Of a stretch of 64,000 nucleotides of DNA, positions 31,019 through 39,567 are shown piece after piece; the first letter of the stretch is position 1; every line of letters starts with the position of its first letter. The translations under genes and the position numbers were made by a program. The stretch spans positions 211,604 through 275,603 of the forward strand of contig NZ_JWLC01000008.1 of the NCBI RefSeq assembly GCF_000813745.1. The letters are read 5' to 3'. Source of the stretch: Leisingera sp. ANG-M1. GTDB lineage: Bacteria > Pseudomonadota > Alphaproteobacteria > Rhodobacterales > Rhodobacteraceae. The notes under the pieces are model-generated. The model saw only the letters and a program-made list of their open reading frames with translations. It did not search any database and was not told the DNA's origin.

Positions 31019-31441
31019 ATGGCGCTGGCATTTGATGTCGCAGGGCTGACAGAGTACCTGCACGAGATCTTCCCGCAGGTGCGCGAGGATTTTTCCATCG
31101 ACGCGATGGATGAGGGCGGCTTGCGGATGCGGCTGCTGACGGCGGAGCGGCATTTGCGGCCCGGCGGCACGGTGTCCGGCCCGTCGATGTTTGCGCTGGC
31201 CGATTGCGCGATCTATGCGCTGATCCTGTCGCGGCTGGGGCGCGAGGCGCTGGCGGTGACCACGAATTGTTCTCTGGATTTCATGCGCAAGCCGGTGGCG
31301 GGCGCAGATGTGATCGCCGAGGCACGGCTGCTGAAACTGGGCCGGGTTCTGGCAGTGGCCGATGTGCTGTTGTATTCCGAAGGCCAGCCGGAGCCGGTGG
31401 CGCGTGCCTCGATGACCTATTCGATCCCGCCCAAGCGTTAG
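31019..31441 (+). CDS. PaaI-type hotdog thioesterase
   Basis: 140 residues with the hotdog fold of the 4HBT/PaaI family. The segment LRPGGTVSGPSMFALADCAIYA near residues 48-69 holds the usual active-site Asp on the long helix, and TTNCSLDFMRKPVAG is the next strand pair. Such enzymes hydrolyse acyl-CoA or aryl-CoA esters. It is divergent from an enoyl-CoA hydratase, so the two may belong to one acyl-CoA route; the exact substrate is not evident. Confidence 0.88.
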   Translation: MALAFDVAGLTEYLHEIFPQVREDFSIDAMDEGGLRMRLLTAERHLRPGGTVSGPSMFALADCAIYALILSRLGREALAVTTNCSLDFMRKPVAGADVIAEARLLKLGRVLAVADVLLYSEGQPEPVARASMTYSIPPKR

Positions 31442-31451
31442 AGTGCAGGTT

Positions 31452-32342
31452 TTAAATTACGGTGGCGAAGGGCTGGCCGACCTTGACCAGGGTTTCCCGG
31501 CCCTTGGTGCTGTTGGCCACCAGATCGTCCGAGAAGCGGATCTTGCCGGGCTCAAACACCACCACCACGGTGGAGCCGCCGAACTTGAAATAGCCCTTTT
31601 CATCCATCTTCTGCACGTCGCCGGAGGTGCGGGTGTTGACGATGGAGCCGACACCGAAGGCGCCGACCTCGACAAAGCAGTAGCTGCCGAAGGTCTCGGT
31701 CTCGATCAGTGTCCAGGTCCGTTTGTTTTCGCCGAACACGTCCGGGCCAGCCCCCAGCGCAATCGGGTTCACGGAATGCAGGGCGCCGCCGATGTCCTGG
31801 GAAGCAGTGATCCTGCCAGCGGCGGGGAAATGGTAGCGGTGGTAATCCGCCGGGCACAGCCGCACGATGGCCAGCGCGCCGCCGATAAAGCGCTCGGAAA
31901 TGCCGGGCAGCATGGTGTTCACCGACATCGGATAGCCTTTGACAGGAACAAAGACATCTTCGGCCAGTTCCGGAAACACCAGAACCCGGCCGTCCGCCGG
32001 GGAGACAATGTCGCGCGGGTCTTCGCTGTAGGGGCGGGCCTCAGGCTTCAGGTTCCGCACGAAGAAGTCGTTGAAACAGGTGTAGCTCTCCGAGGGCGCG
32101 GTGGCCTCATCCATGTCGATGGATAGCTCGTCAATTACTGCGCTGATCTTGCCCTTGGAAAACCGCGAGCCGAACCAGGCGCCCATCAAGCGGCTGATGA
32201 ACGCAGAGCGGAACAGCAGCTTTTCCACCGGCTTTGCACTGGCGTTCTGATAGGCCCAGCGGATCCATTTCTCGCCCAGCACCACCTCTTCAAAGGTCTC
32301 GCCGGTGTCCCGGTCAACAACAAGGATCGGATCGTGCTGCAT
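31452..32342 (-). CDS. psd: Phosphatidylserine decarboxylase proenzyme
   Basis: 296 residues from the ATG at 32342; a TTG 14 codons upstream is less likely. It makes phosphatidylethanolamine from phosphatidylserine in the inner membrane. The segments NDFFVRNLKPEARP, SPADGRVLVFPE and LCPADYHRYHFPAAG with catalytic His are all present. The proenzyme cleaves itself in front of a Ser to form a pyruvoyl group; here the site reads GGST (KFGGSTVVVVFEPG) near residue 260. It is convergent with the thioesterase gene, leaving 10 bases between them. Confidence 0.94.
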   Translation of the reverse strand: MQHDPILVVDRDTGETFEEVVLGEKWIRWAYQNASAKPVEKLLFRSAFISRLMGAWFGSRFSKGKISAVIDELSIDMDEATAPSESYTCFNDFFVRNLKPEARPYSEDPRDIVSPADGRVLVFPELAEDVFVPVKGYPMSVNTMLPGISERFIGGALAIVRLCPADYHRYHFPAAGRITASQDIGGALHSVNPIALGAGPDVFGENKRTWTLIETETFGSYCFVEVGAFGVGSIVNTRTSGDVQKMDEKGYFKFGGSTVVVVFEPGKIRFSDDLVANSTKGRETLVKVGQPFATVI

Positions 32343-32429
32343 GGGGCCTGCCAGGTCTGATGAAACTCCCGCCGCGCCTAGCAAGAAGCGGGGCGCTGGC
32401 CAAGGGGGAAATACGCGGCAATCGGGGAT

Positions 32430-32446
32430 GAGGGGCGCTGCCCCTC
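32430..32446. repeat. GC-rich hairpin GAGGGGC-GCT-GCCCCTC
   Basis: A perfect 7-base stem with a 3-base loop lies upstream of psd, just before copy B of the intergenic repeat. No T-run follows. It resembles the inner hairpins of the three-way element at 18444, but this is a weak comparison. Confidence 0.4.
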
Positions 32447-32465
32447 TTGGCCTATGGCCAATTCA

Positions 32466-32497
32466 CCCCGGGGTATTTGAGACCAGAAAGAAGCGGG
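32466..32497 (+). repeat. Intergenic repeat, copy B
   Basis: CCCCGGGG followed by TATTTGAGACCAGAAAGAAG and CGGG. Compared with copy A at 26931-26965, it shares the GC-rich core, TATTT, and CCAGAA then AAGCGGG. It lies between psd and a small conserved gene. Confidence 0.5.
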
Positions 32498-32536
32498 AGC
32501 CGGCAGCATTGAGGCGGGCTCTGCGGGTAAGGAGCG

Positions 32537-32773
32537 TTAGCGGAGCTTGCTGGCGAGCCAGTGGATCTGCGCCTTGGCCGCTGCAATTGCAGCCTCGGTA
32601 TCTGCAAAGACCTGACCGCCGTAATGGCCGATGCTGTACCAGCCGCGCCCGTCTTCGGGGTCGCGGCGGAATTCGTCAAAGCCATAAGTGCCATCGGGAC
32701 GTTGGAAAATATCGGTGCAGACCAGTTCACCGTCCAGATTGACCGATTTGATGACCTTGTTGATATGTGCCAT
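32537..32773 (-). CDS. Conserved small protein, 78 residues, unknown function
   Basis: I do not recognise a named family. The protein is soluble, with strand-rich segments (KVIKSVNLDGELVCTDIFQR, GYGFDEF-like GTYGFDEFRRDPED, GWYSIGHYGGQVFAD) and a C-terminal helix (EAAIAAAKAQIHWLASKL). A compact alpha/beta fold is likely. Its ATG is MAHINK. It lies downstream of speE on the same strand, separated from it by the speE terminator, so it probably has its own promoter. Conservation in Rhodobacteraceae is my impression only. Confidence 0.65.
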   Translation of the reverse strand: MAHINKVIKSVNLDGELVCTDIFQRPDGTYGFDEFRRDPEDGRGWYSIGHYGGQVFADTEAAIAAAKAQIHWLASKLR

Positions 32774-32860
32774 GCGCCGCTCCCTGTGCTGCGTGTACTG
32801 TCAGCCGGGCAGGATGCTGCCGCAAGCGTTAAGGTCGCGCAAAACCAGCGGGGCAAAGAA

Positions 32861-32882
32861 AAAGGGGGCCGGAGCCCCCTTT
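32861..32882 (-). terminator. Rho-independent terminator after speE
   Basis: AAAGGGGGC (32861-32869) pairs with GCCCCCTTT (32874-32882) around a 4-base loop. On the minus strand it is followed by a T-rich run (TTTCTTTG). It starts 10 bases after the speE stop. Confidence 0.85.
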
Positions 32883-32892
32883 GTGCACGCCC

Positions 32893-33752
<860 letters not shown>

Positions 33753-33756
<4 letters not shown>

Positions 33757-34259
33757 GCCGCAACCTCTTTGGCGATCAGCTCTTCACCGCGCAGCAGTTC
33801 CTTGACGTCGACCAGATCGGTGCCAAAGGCCTCTTTCAGCACGTCGATGGCTTTCCAAGGCTGCGCGTCGCCGCACATGAAGACGTCAAAGGCGCCATAG
33901 CCGATTTCCGGCCAGGTGTGGACCGAGATGTGGCTTTCCGCCAGCACCGCGACGCCGGAGACGCCCTGGGGCGAAAACTTGTGGGTGTGGATGTGCAGCA
34001 GTGTGGCGCCGCAGACATCGACAATCTTGCGGAAGGCGTTCTGGATACGCTCTTCGCAGTCCAGGCCGCTGCCCTTCATCACTTCGATGATCAGATGGGT
34101 GCCTGCGAACACTTTTCCATCGCGGCGGATGAAATGGTCTTCGCGGTCGGAATCCACAACAGCATCGAGATTCGCAGCAGTTACACCGCGGGCGGTATCT
34201 TCCTCATGGGCGCCTGTCTCCAGACCGATCCCCAGTTGGAAGAGGTTGGCGTCTTTCAT
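33753..34259 (-). CDS. speD: S-adenosylmethionine decarboxylase proenzyme
   Basis: 168 residues from the ATG at 34259. It supplies decarboxylated SAM for SpeE. The protein cleaves itself before a Ser to make a pyruvoyl cofactor; the site is S109 in AESHISVHTWPE, and the partner residues H90 (LLHIHTHKF) and C83 (VDVCGATL) are in the usual places. It has the short bacterial/archaeal class layout with extra N-terminal residues. The 246-base gap upstream contains the DUF1127 terminator and no gene. Confidence 0.95.
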
Positions 34260-34450
34260 GACACTCCCCTTCGTTCCAGTAGATGACAATCCAGCCGGTT
34301 CCTTAGCGCCCCCCCGGATAAGGGTCCGGGGTTGGGATCGGTTCCGAAAGTGAGGGGCGTTTAGGCCGGGGGGGAGATTCGATCAACATTTATTTTTTGC
34401 ATAGCCGGTAACACGCTGAGGCTTGCGTCCTGCGCACCATAAAGCCCGGC

Positions 34451-34479
34451 AAAAAAAAGGGCCGGGGCGAGCCCCGGCC
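34451..34479 (-). terminator. Rho-independent terminator after the DUF1127 gene
   Basis: GGCCGGGGC (34460-34468) pairs perfectly with GCCCCGGCC (34471-34479). On the minus strand the stem is followed by eight T residues (the A-run 34451-34458). It lies 26 bases beyond the DUF1127 stop. Confidence 0.9.
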
Positions 34480-34505
34480 GTCAGGTTGTTCTATTGCCCA
34501 GGGGA

Positions 34506-34739
34506 TCATGGGCGCCAGAACGGAAGAGTGGCTTGATAGTGGGCGTCCGCGCGGGTGACCCCTATGTCCTTGAGCTGCGCCTCAGTTAGCTTTCGCAATT
34601 GTTTGCGGGTGCGGTGGCGCAGGCTCCACTTGGTCACCACCACGGCAAAGGAGACGGCCCACTGCGCCAGCACCGGCAGGGCCGGGCGGCTGATCAGGTA
34701 GGACATGTTCGAATGTGCCATATGCGTGTGGTGTACCAT
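34506..34739 (-). CDS. DUF1127 small protein
   Basis: 77 residues from an ATG with an AGGA ribosome binding site. The N-terminal part is hydrophobic (LPVLAQWAVSFAVVVTKW); the C-terminal 35 residues carry the DUF1127 (YjiS-like) Arg-rich motif HRTRKQLRKLTEAQLKDIGV. In other alphaproteobacteria such small Arg-rich proteins affect RNA turnover or phosphate and carbon responses. It is divergent from a MocR-type regulator whose likely sites lie in the shared 94-base gap, so control by that regulator is plausible. Confidence 0.88.
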   Translation of the reverse strand: MVHHTHMAHSNMSYLISRPALPVLAQWAVSFAVVVTKWSLRHRTRKQLRKLTEAQLKDIGVTRADAHYQATLPFWRP

Positions 34740-34753
34740 GGGAGGCTTCCTGT

Positions 34754-34800
34754 ATTGTGTTGATACAATCCTGTTGATTTGTCGTAGTGTTCTGATACAA
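34754..34800. promoter_or_regulatory. Candidate MocR operator in the DUF1127/MocR gap
   Basis: Two identical TGATACAA words start at 34761 and 34793, 32 bases apart (three helical turns). The first is also part of an ATTGT-N6-ACAAT dyad (34754-34769). A related GGTACAAT lies at the regulator start (34837) and CGATACAATC at 34896. MocR regulators typically bind direct repeats in divergent promoters, so these are good candidate sites. Binding is inferred. Confidence 0.5.
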
Positions 34801-34833
34801 AGGGGCTGACTTAATGTCCAAGGATGGATTGTA

Positions 34834-36237
34834 ATGGGTACAATTTGGCCGCAAAGCTTGGGTGAGGCAAAAGGCCCCAAGTATAAAAAAGTTGCCGATA
34901 CAATCCGCTCTGCCGTGGAAATGGGCAGTTTAAAAATTGGTACAAAGCTGCCTCCGGTGCGTGATCTTGCCTATCAGTTGAGCATTACGCCCGGCACTGT
35001 CGCCCGCGCTTACAGCATTCTGACCGATGAGGGCGTTCTGGAAGCCGAGGTCGGGCGCGGCACCTTTGTAGCCGAAAAGAAAACCCCGGTGCCCGATGAC
35101 GTATGGTCGCGGGAGCTGCATTTGCTGGAGGCGCGCGATCCGGGCCATGTCAGCCTGTTCAGCCCGCGGATTGCCGATATGGGGCAGGTGGCGGCGGTGC
35201 GCGAGGCGATGCGCAAGGCGGCAGAGAGCGAGGCTGCCAAATTCCTTAACTACCCGACGCGCAATGCCTATCAGCCGGTGCGGCAGGCCGCGGCGGACTG
35301 GCTGGCGCAGTCGCCGGTGGGTAAGATATCTGAAAAGGATATTGTGCTGACACACGGCGGCCAAAACGGGCTGATGGTGGTGCTGCAGGCGATCCTGCAG
35401 GGACCGCAGCCGGTGATCATGGTCGAGGATCTGTCATATGCCGGCTTCCGCCGCGCGGCCGAGCTGCTGCGCGCGCAGGTCGTCGAGGTGGCGATGGACG
35501 AGCACGGCATCCGTCCCGACTCGATTGAGCTGGCGATCCGCAAGACCGGCGCCACGGTGCTGTGCACCAGTCCGGAGGTGCACAATCCAACCGGCTATTA
35601 CACCCCTTTGGAACGGCGCAAGCAGATTGTTGCCATTGCCCGGCGCCACGGGGTGCAGATCGTCGAGGATGACTGCTACCGCCTGGGCGAGGCGCGGGCG
35701 CCCAGCTACCGGGCGCTGGCGCCGGAACTGGCCTGGCATGTGTCCTCGATCTCCAAACTGCTGACGCCGGCCTTGCGGGTCGGCTTTGCACTGGCACCCG
35801 AAGGCCGGGCTGCGGACCTGCGGCGGGTTGCTGAATACGGCTATTTCGGCCTGTCCCAGCCTCTTGCCGAAACTGTGCGCATTCTGCTCAGCGATCCGCG
35901 GCTGCCGGACTTGATATTGGCGGTGCGCGCAGAGATGGCGCGTTATGTGCGGGTGGCGGTCAATGCGCTTGGCGGATTTGACCTGACCTGGAACCCGGAT
36001 GTGCCCTTTGTCTGGCTTCGGCTGCCGTCGGGCTGGCGGGCGGCGGCCTTTACCCGTGCGGCCGAGGCCAACGGGGTGCAAATCCGCTCGGCTGACGAAT
36101 TTGCCCTGCGCGACGGACGCGCACCTCATGCGGTGCGCATTGCCATCAATGCCCATGTATCCCTGAAACGCTTTGAAGAAGCGATGCTGCGGCTGCGGGC
36201 GCTTTTGGACAACCCGCCGGAACAGATCAGCGTTTGA
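34834..36237 (+). CDS. MocR/PdxR-type transcriptional regulator (GntR-aminotransferase fusion)
   Basis: 467 residues. A GntR winged helix (about 12-82; LPPVRDLAYQLSITPGTVARAY) is joined to a fold-type I aminotransferase domain (about 105-455). The PLP Lys is K308 in SSISKLLTPALRVGF, with NPTG at 251-254 and an Asp in VEDDCYR. These proteins sense PLP or an amino compound and control a divergent gene. The neighbour here is DUF1127, not a pyridoxal or GABA pathway gene, so the target is unclear. The ATG has an AAGGA site ten bases upstream. Confidence 0.93.
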   Translation: MGTIWPQSLGEAKGPKYKKVADTIRSAVEMGSLKIGTKLPPVRDLAYQLSITPGTVARAYSILTDEGVLEAEVGRGTFVAEKKTPVPDDVWSRELHLLEARDPGHVSLFSPRIADMGQVAAVREAMRKAAESEAAKFLNYPTRNAYQPVRQAAADWLAQSPVGKISEKDIVLTHGGQNGLMVVLQAILQGPQPVIMVEDLSYAGFRRAAELLRAQVVEVAMDEHGIRPDSIELAIRKTGATVLCTSPEVHNPTGYYTPLERRKQIVAIARRHGVQIVEDDCYRLGEARAPSYRALAPELAWHVSSISKLLTPALRVGFALAPEGRAADLRRVAEYGYFGLSQPLAETVRILLSDPRLPDLILAVRAEMARYVRVAVNALGGFDLTWNPDVPFVWLRLPSGWRAAAFTRAAEANGVQIRSADEFALRDGRAPHAVRIAINAHVSLKRFEEAMLRLRALLDNPPEQISV

Positions 36238-36245
36238 TATTGTGG

Positions 36246-36259
36246 GGTATTATAATACC
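36246..36259. repeat. 14-base perfect palindrome GGTATTATAATACC
   Basis: It starts eight bases after the MocR gene and lies about 50 bases upstream of the likely rplM promoter. It could be an operator or a small hairpin. No T-run follows, and no known consensus is recognised. Confidence 0.35.
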
Positions 36260-36307
36260 TATTTTTTAAGTGATTGAAATTTCAGTTCTTTATCTTGTTT
36301 CGCCCTG

Positions 36308-36336
36308 TTGACGTGTCTCTGCGATCCCCGTAAACC
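36308..36336 (+). promoter_or_regulatory. Likely sigma-70 promoter for rplM-rpsI
   Basis: TTGACG at 36308-36313 and TAAACC at 36331-36336 are separated by 17 bases, the optimal spacing. The start of transcription would lie near 36344, leaving a leader of about 60 bases before rplM. This is a sequence match only. Confidence 0.55.
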
Positions 36337-36403
36337 CCCTCCATCGCATTCAGGCGCGTCCCGTCAGGGATTCTGCCTTCACGACAAACAGGATTGACCT
36401 GCC

Positions 36404-36862
36404 ATGAAAACCTTCTCTGCTACTCCGGCAGACATCGAGAAGAAGTGGATCCTGATCGACGCCGAGGGCGTTGTTCTGGGCCGTCTTGCCTCGATCGTCG
36501 CCATGCGCCTGCGTGGCAAGCACAAAGCGTCCTTCACTCCGCATATGGACATGGGCGACAACGTTATCATCATCAACGCTGACAAGGTCCAGATGACCGG
36601 CAAGAAGCGTGATGAGAAATTCTACTGGCACACCGGCCACCCGGGCGGCATCAAGTCACGCACCAAGCAGGAGATCCTGGAAGGTGCACACCCGGAGCGC
36701 GTCGTGACCCAGGCCGTCAAGCGCATGCTGCCGGGCAACCGCCTGTCGCGTCAGCAGATGACCAACCTGCGCGTTTACGCCGGTGCCGAGCACCCGCATG
36801 AAGCCCAGGCCCCTGAAGTTCTGGACGTCAAGTCCATGAACAAGAAAAACACCCGGAGCTGA
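36404..36862 (+). CDS. rplM: 50S ribosomal protein L13
   Basis: 152 residues. L13 is an early assembly protein of the large subunit. The family pattern is complete: [18 protein letters not shown] near residue 12, the [19 protein letters not shown] segment, [16 protein letters not shown], and the C-terminal [18 protein letters not shown]. It is followed five bases later by rpsI, the standard pair. The codon choice is that of a highly expressed gene. Confidence 0.98.
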   Translation: MKTFSATPADIEKKWILIDAEGVVLGRLASIVAMRLRGKHKASFTPHMDMGDNVIIINADKVQMTGKKRDEKFYWHTGHPGGIKSRTKQEILEGAHPERVVTQAVKRMLPGNRLSRQQMTNLRVYAGAEHPHEAQAPEVLDVKSMNKKNTRS

Positions 36863-36867
36863 TACCG

Positions 36868-37353
36868 ATGGCTGATCAGATCAACACTCTTGAAGAGCTC
36901 GCAGCTGCAACCGGTGTGGAAGCAGTGGCCGAAGAAACCATCGCGCGTGAGCCGGTTCGTGACGAACTGGGCCGCTCCTACGCCACCGGCAAGCGTAAAG
37001 ACGCTGTTGCCCGCGTCTGGATCAAGCCGGGCTCCGGCAAGGTCGAGGTGAACGGCAAGGAAATCAACAAGTACTTCGCCCGCCCGGTGCTGCAGATGAT
37101 CCTGCGCCAGCCGTTCCAGGTTGCCGGCGTTGAAGACCAGTTCGACGTCTACGCCACCGTCAAAGGCGGCGGCCTGTCCGGTCAGGCCGGTGCGGTCAAG
37201 CATGGCATCTCCAAGGCGCTGCAGCTGTACGATCCGTCCCTGCGCGGCGCACTGAAAGCTGCCGGCTTCCTGACCCGCGACAGCCGCGTGGTGGAACGTA
37301 AGAAATACGGTAAGCGCAAAGCCCGCCGTTCGTTCCAGTTCTCGAAGCGTTAA
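36868..37353 (+). CDS. rpsI: 30S ribosomal protein S9
   Basis: 161 residues, about 30 longer than E. coli S9 because of an acidic N-terminal extension ([19 protein letters not shown]), which is usual in alphaproteobacteria. The core starts at [16 protein letters not shown]. The C-terminal RRSFQFSKR tail reaches the ribosomal P site and contacts tRNA. It is co-transcribed with rplM, and a terminator lies 23 bases after the stop. Confidence 0.98.
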   Translation: MADQINTLEELAAATGVEAVAEETIAREPVRDELGRSYATGKRKDAVARVWIKPGSGKVEVNGKEINKYFARPVLQMILRQPFQVAGVEDQFDVYATVKGGGLSGQAGAVKHGISKALQLYDPSLRGALKAAGFLTRDSRVVERKKYGKRKARRSFQFSKR

Positions 37354-37375
37354 GCCGGAACAAAAAGCTATTTGG

Positions 37376-37404
37376 AAAGGCCCGCCTGGAGCGGGCCTTT
37401 TTTT
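37376..37404 (+). terminator. Rho-independent terminator after rpsI
   Basis: AAAGGCCCGC (37376-37385) pairs with GCGGGCCTTT (37391-37400) around a 5-base loop and runs into seven T residues. It closes the rplM-rpsI operon. Confidence 0.92.
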
Positions 37405-37529
37405 GTGCAGAATGCTATCGTTTTGCGGGAAAGTTGCGGCACATTTAATCGCATTTTAAAGCGACCCGGAGAGGTTGGCCTGAGGCGGTATTGTGGCCGC
37501 TGAAACAAAGTTTTCCAGGAGTGCGCAAG

Positions 37530-38306
37530 ATGCAGGACCGCGAAGATTATTCCAATTGCCCATTGTGTGAAGGTGTTGAATTTACCGAGATTTACCGAGC
37601 GGATTGCTCCCAGCATCAATGCTACTCTCCGCAGTTCAGGCCTGAAATCATCTGGAAAAAATGCAAGGCCTGCATGCATGTTTTCACCAGTGGCTATTTC
37701 ACGGATGCTGCGTTTGAAGTTCTGTTCTCGAAGACACCCGAGAGCCGCAGTGTCGGTTACAAAATAGAGGAGAAGCGCGCCCTTTCGGCAAAGATGATTG
37801 AGAAGATCCTACCCTATGCAAACAGCGGCCCTTGGCTGGACATCGGGTTCGGCAATGCTTCTCTTCTGTTCACGGCCCGCGAGTTCGGCTTTGAGCCAAT
37901 TGGGGTTGACTTGCGCCGCGACAACGTGATGGCCCTCCAGCAGATTGGAGTGGAAGCCTACTGCGAAGACATCCAACAGTTGAACCTGGGAAGAAAATGC
38001 TCTGTCGTCAGTGTCATGGACGTGCTTGAACACGTCCCGCACCCGAAACCGTTTCTGCGTGCTGCGGCCGGTTTTCTGGAGACAGGCTCGCCGATGCTGA
38101 TTTCGATGCCCAATTCGGAGAGTTTTGCGTGGGACTATGCAACCGGCACCAAACAGAATCCCTACTGGAGCGAGCTGGAGCATTTCCATAATTTCTCACG
38201 AAGCACTCTCTACAGGTTGCTGGAGGAGGTGGGAATGAAGCCCGTTCGTTTCGGTCTCAGCGAAAGATACCGTCTTTGCATGGAAGTCGTAGCCGTAAAG
38301 GGGTGA
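37530..38306 (+). CDS. Class I SAM-dependent methyltransferase with Cys-rich N-terminus
   Basis: 258 residues from the ATG at 37530, which has an AGGAG site. Four cysteines near the start (CPLC near residue 9 and CKAC near residue 43) form a zinc-ribbon-like module, common in sugar or glycan methyltransferases. The Rossmann fold follows: LDIGFGNASLLFTAREFG near residue 104, and VSVMDVLEHVPHPKPFLR near residue 165. This layout fits type 12 methyltransferases of surface polysaccharide biosynthesis. Base composition appears more AT-rich than its neighbours, which may point to transfer. The substrate is unknown. Confidence 0.85.
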   Translation: MQDREDYSNCPLCEGVEFTEIYRADCSQHQCYSPQFRPEIIWKKCKACMHVFTSGYFTDAAFEVLFSKTPESRSVGYKIEEKRALSAKMIEKILPYANSGPWLDIGFGNASLLFTAREFGFEPIGVDLRRDNVMALQQIGVEAYCEDIQQLNLGRKCSVVSVMDVLEHVPHPKPFLRAAAGFLETGSPMLISMPNSESFAWDYATGTKQNPYWSELEHFHNFSRSTLYRLLEEVGMKPVRFGLSERYRLCMEVVAVKG

Positions 38307-38467
38307 CCCGATGGTTCTGAATTGGGAGGACGCTTGCCTGCAGGCGGACGGGATTAAGCGTTTTCCCGATTGCCGCGAGTTTTCTGCAACCTTTCAGAGT
38401 TCTTTTAGAAAGTTTTGCTATTTTGCTTGAGAATTTGAGTGATCAGTCAGCGAAGACAGGACAGAGA

Positions 38468-39079
38468 ATGGCCACACCAGAGAATACCAAGAAAGCCCCG
38501 ATTGGGAACGGGCAGCTGGAGATCGGCCGTTTTACTCATGGTTATGAGGAAATGGAGATCTTGGAGCAGGGCGGCGGCGCGAATGTCACCATAGGATCCT
38601 TCTGCTCCATCGCCAGTGGCGTCCGGGTGCTGCTGGATACCTCGCCGGCGCTGGACCGGATGACGGCCTTTCCGTTCGGCGAGATCTTCCCGGAGCATTT
38701 GGGCGACGCTGGGGTGCATATTCCGCGCCAGAGCGGCGGAGATGTAGTCATCGGCAACGATGTCTGGATCGGTGCCAATGTGACCCTGCTGAACGGGGTG
38801 ACCATTGGCGATGGTGCGGTCATCAGCCCCAATGCCACCGTGGCCGGCGATGTGGGCGCTTATGAGGTCTGGGCTGGAAACCCGGCACAGCTGGTGCGCA
38901 AGCGGTTTGACGACAGTGTCTGCGAAAAGCTGCTGGAGCTGCAATGGTGGAACCTTCCGCTGCAGCTGATCCAGGAAATGGCGCCGCTGCTGACCACCCA
39001 GCCGACGGTGGAGCTGATCGAAGGCCTGCAAAGCATTGTCAATGATCTTGTCACATTTTCAGGCGAAAACGCAGCCTGA
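38468..39079 (+). CDS. Xenobiotic/CatB-type hexapeptide O-acetyltransferase
   Basis: 203 residues from the ATG at 38468. The protein has left-handed beta-helix repeats (NVTIGSFCSIASGVRVLL, then GDVVIGNDVWIGANVTLLNG and VTIGDGAVISPNATVAGD). The PFGEIFPEH loop and the C-terminal YEVWAGNPAQLVRKRF with a WWNLPL helix are typical of the XAT/CatB-related group. Such enzymes acetylate drugs or, more often, sugars of surface glycans. The upstream gene is a putative glycan methyltransferase, so a sugar role is more likely than antibiotic resistance here. It appears to have its own start site 161 bases after that gene. Confidence 0.88.
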   Translation: MATPENTKKAPIGNGQLEIGRFTHGYEEMEILEQGGGANVTIGSFCSIASGVRVLLDTSPALDRMTAFPFGEIFPEHLGDAGVHIPRQSGGDVVIGNDVWIGANVTLLNGVTIGDGAVISPNATVAGDVGAYEVWAGNPAQLVRKRFDDSVCEKLLELQWWNLPLQLIQEMAPLLTTQPTVELIEGLQSIVNDLVTFSGENAA

Positions 39080-39198
39080 ACCGGCGAGGGCGGTGCCCGG
39101 ATAGGGGCGGTGCCGGCGCCTGTTCGGCGGCCCCGTTAACTTTTCAGCAAAATTAGCGTAACATGGGCGGCATTGCTTCCTGACCAAGGAATGCCGCC

Positions 39199-39567
39199 AT
39201 GCCGCAAACCATTTATGAAAAATACGGCGGGTTCAGCGCCATCAGCCGCGTCGTGATGACCTTTTACGAGATGGCCCTCGATTCCGATCAGATCGGCGAT
39301 TACTTCGCCGATGTCGACATGCCCCGGCTGATCGACCATCAGACCAAGTTCATTTCCTCGCTTCTGGGCGGGCCGGCTTCGTTCAGCGACGAGAGGCTGG
39401 AGGCAGTGCACCGGGCGCTTGGCATCACCCATGAGGATTTCGATGAGATGGGGGCGCTGCTGAAGCTGGCGCTGGAGCAGCACGGGCTGTCCGAGCCCGA
39501 CATCCGCACCACGCTGGGCGCCATCGAAACCAAGCGCAACATCATCGTCACCCGGGACGCGGCATGA
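39199..39567 (+). CDS. Group I truncated hemoglobin
   Basis: 122 residues, the normal size of a trHbN-type two-over-two globin. The N-terminal YEKYGGFSAISRVVMTFYE holds the B-helix aromatic pair F22-Y23. The E helix is HQTKFISSLLGGP near residues 47-59, and the proximal heme His is H71 in EAVHRALGIT. Such globins bind oxygen or NO. Its stop overlaps the start of a class III cyclase gene by four bases, so the two proteins are made together. A sensory pair is likely but not shown. Confidence 0.9.
   Translation: MPQTIYEKYGGFSAISRVVMTFYEMALDSDQIGDYFADVDMPRLIDHQTKFISSLLGGPASFSDERLEAVHRALGITHEDFDEMGALLKLALEQHGLSEPDIRTTLGAIETKRNIIVTRDAA

Noticed and set aside
38311-38430. A 39-codon frame (MVLNWEDACLQ...) after the methyltransferase gene
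   Set aside because: No ribosome binding site, odd composition, and it runs into the next gene's upstream region; not supported as a gene.
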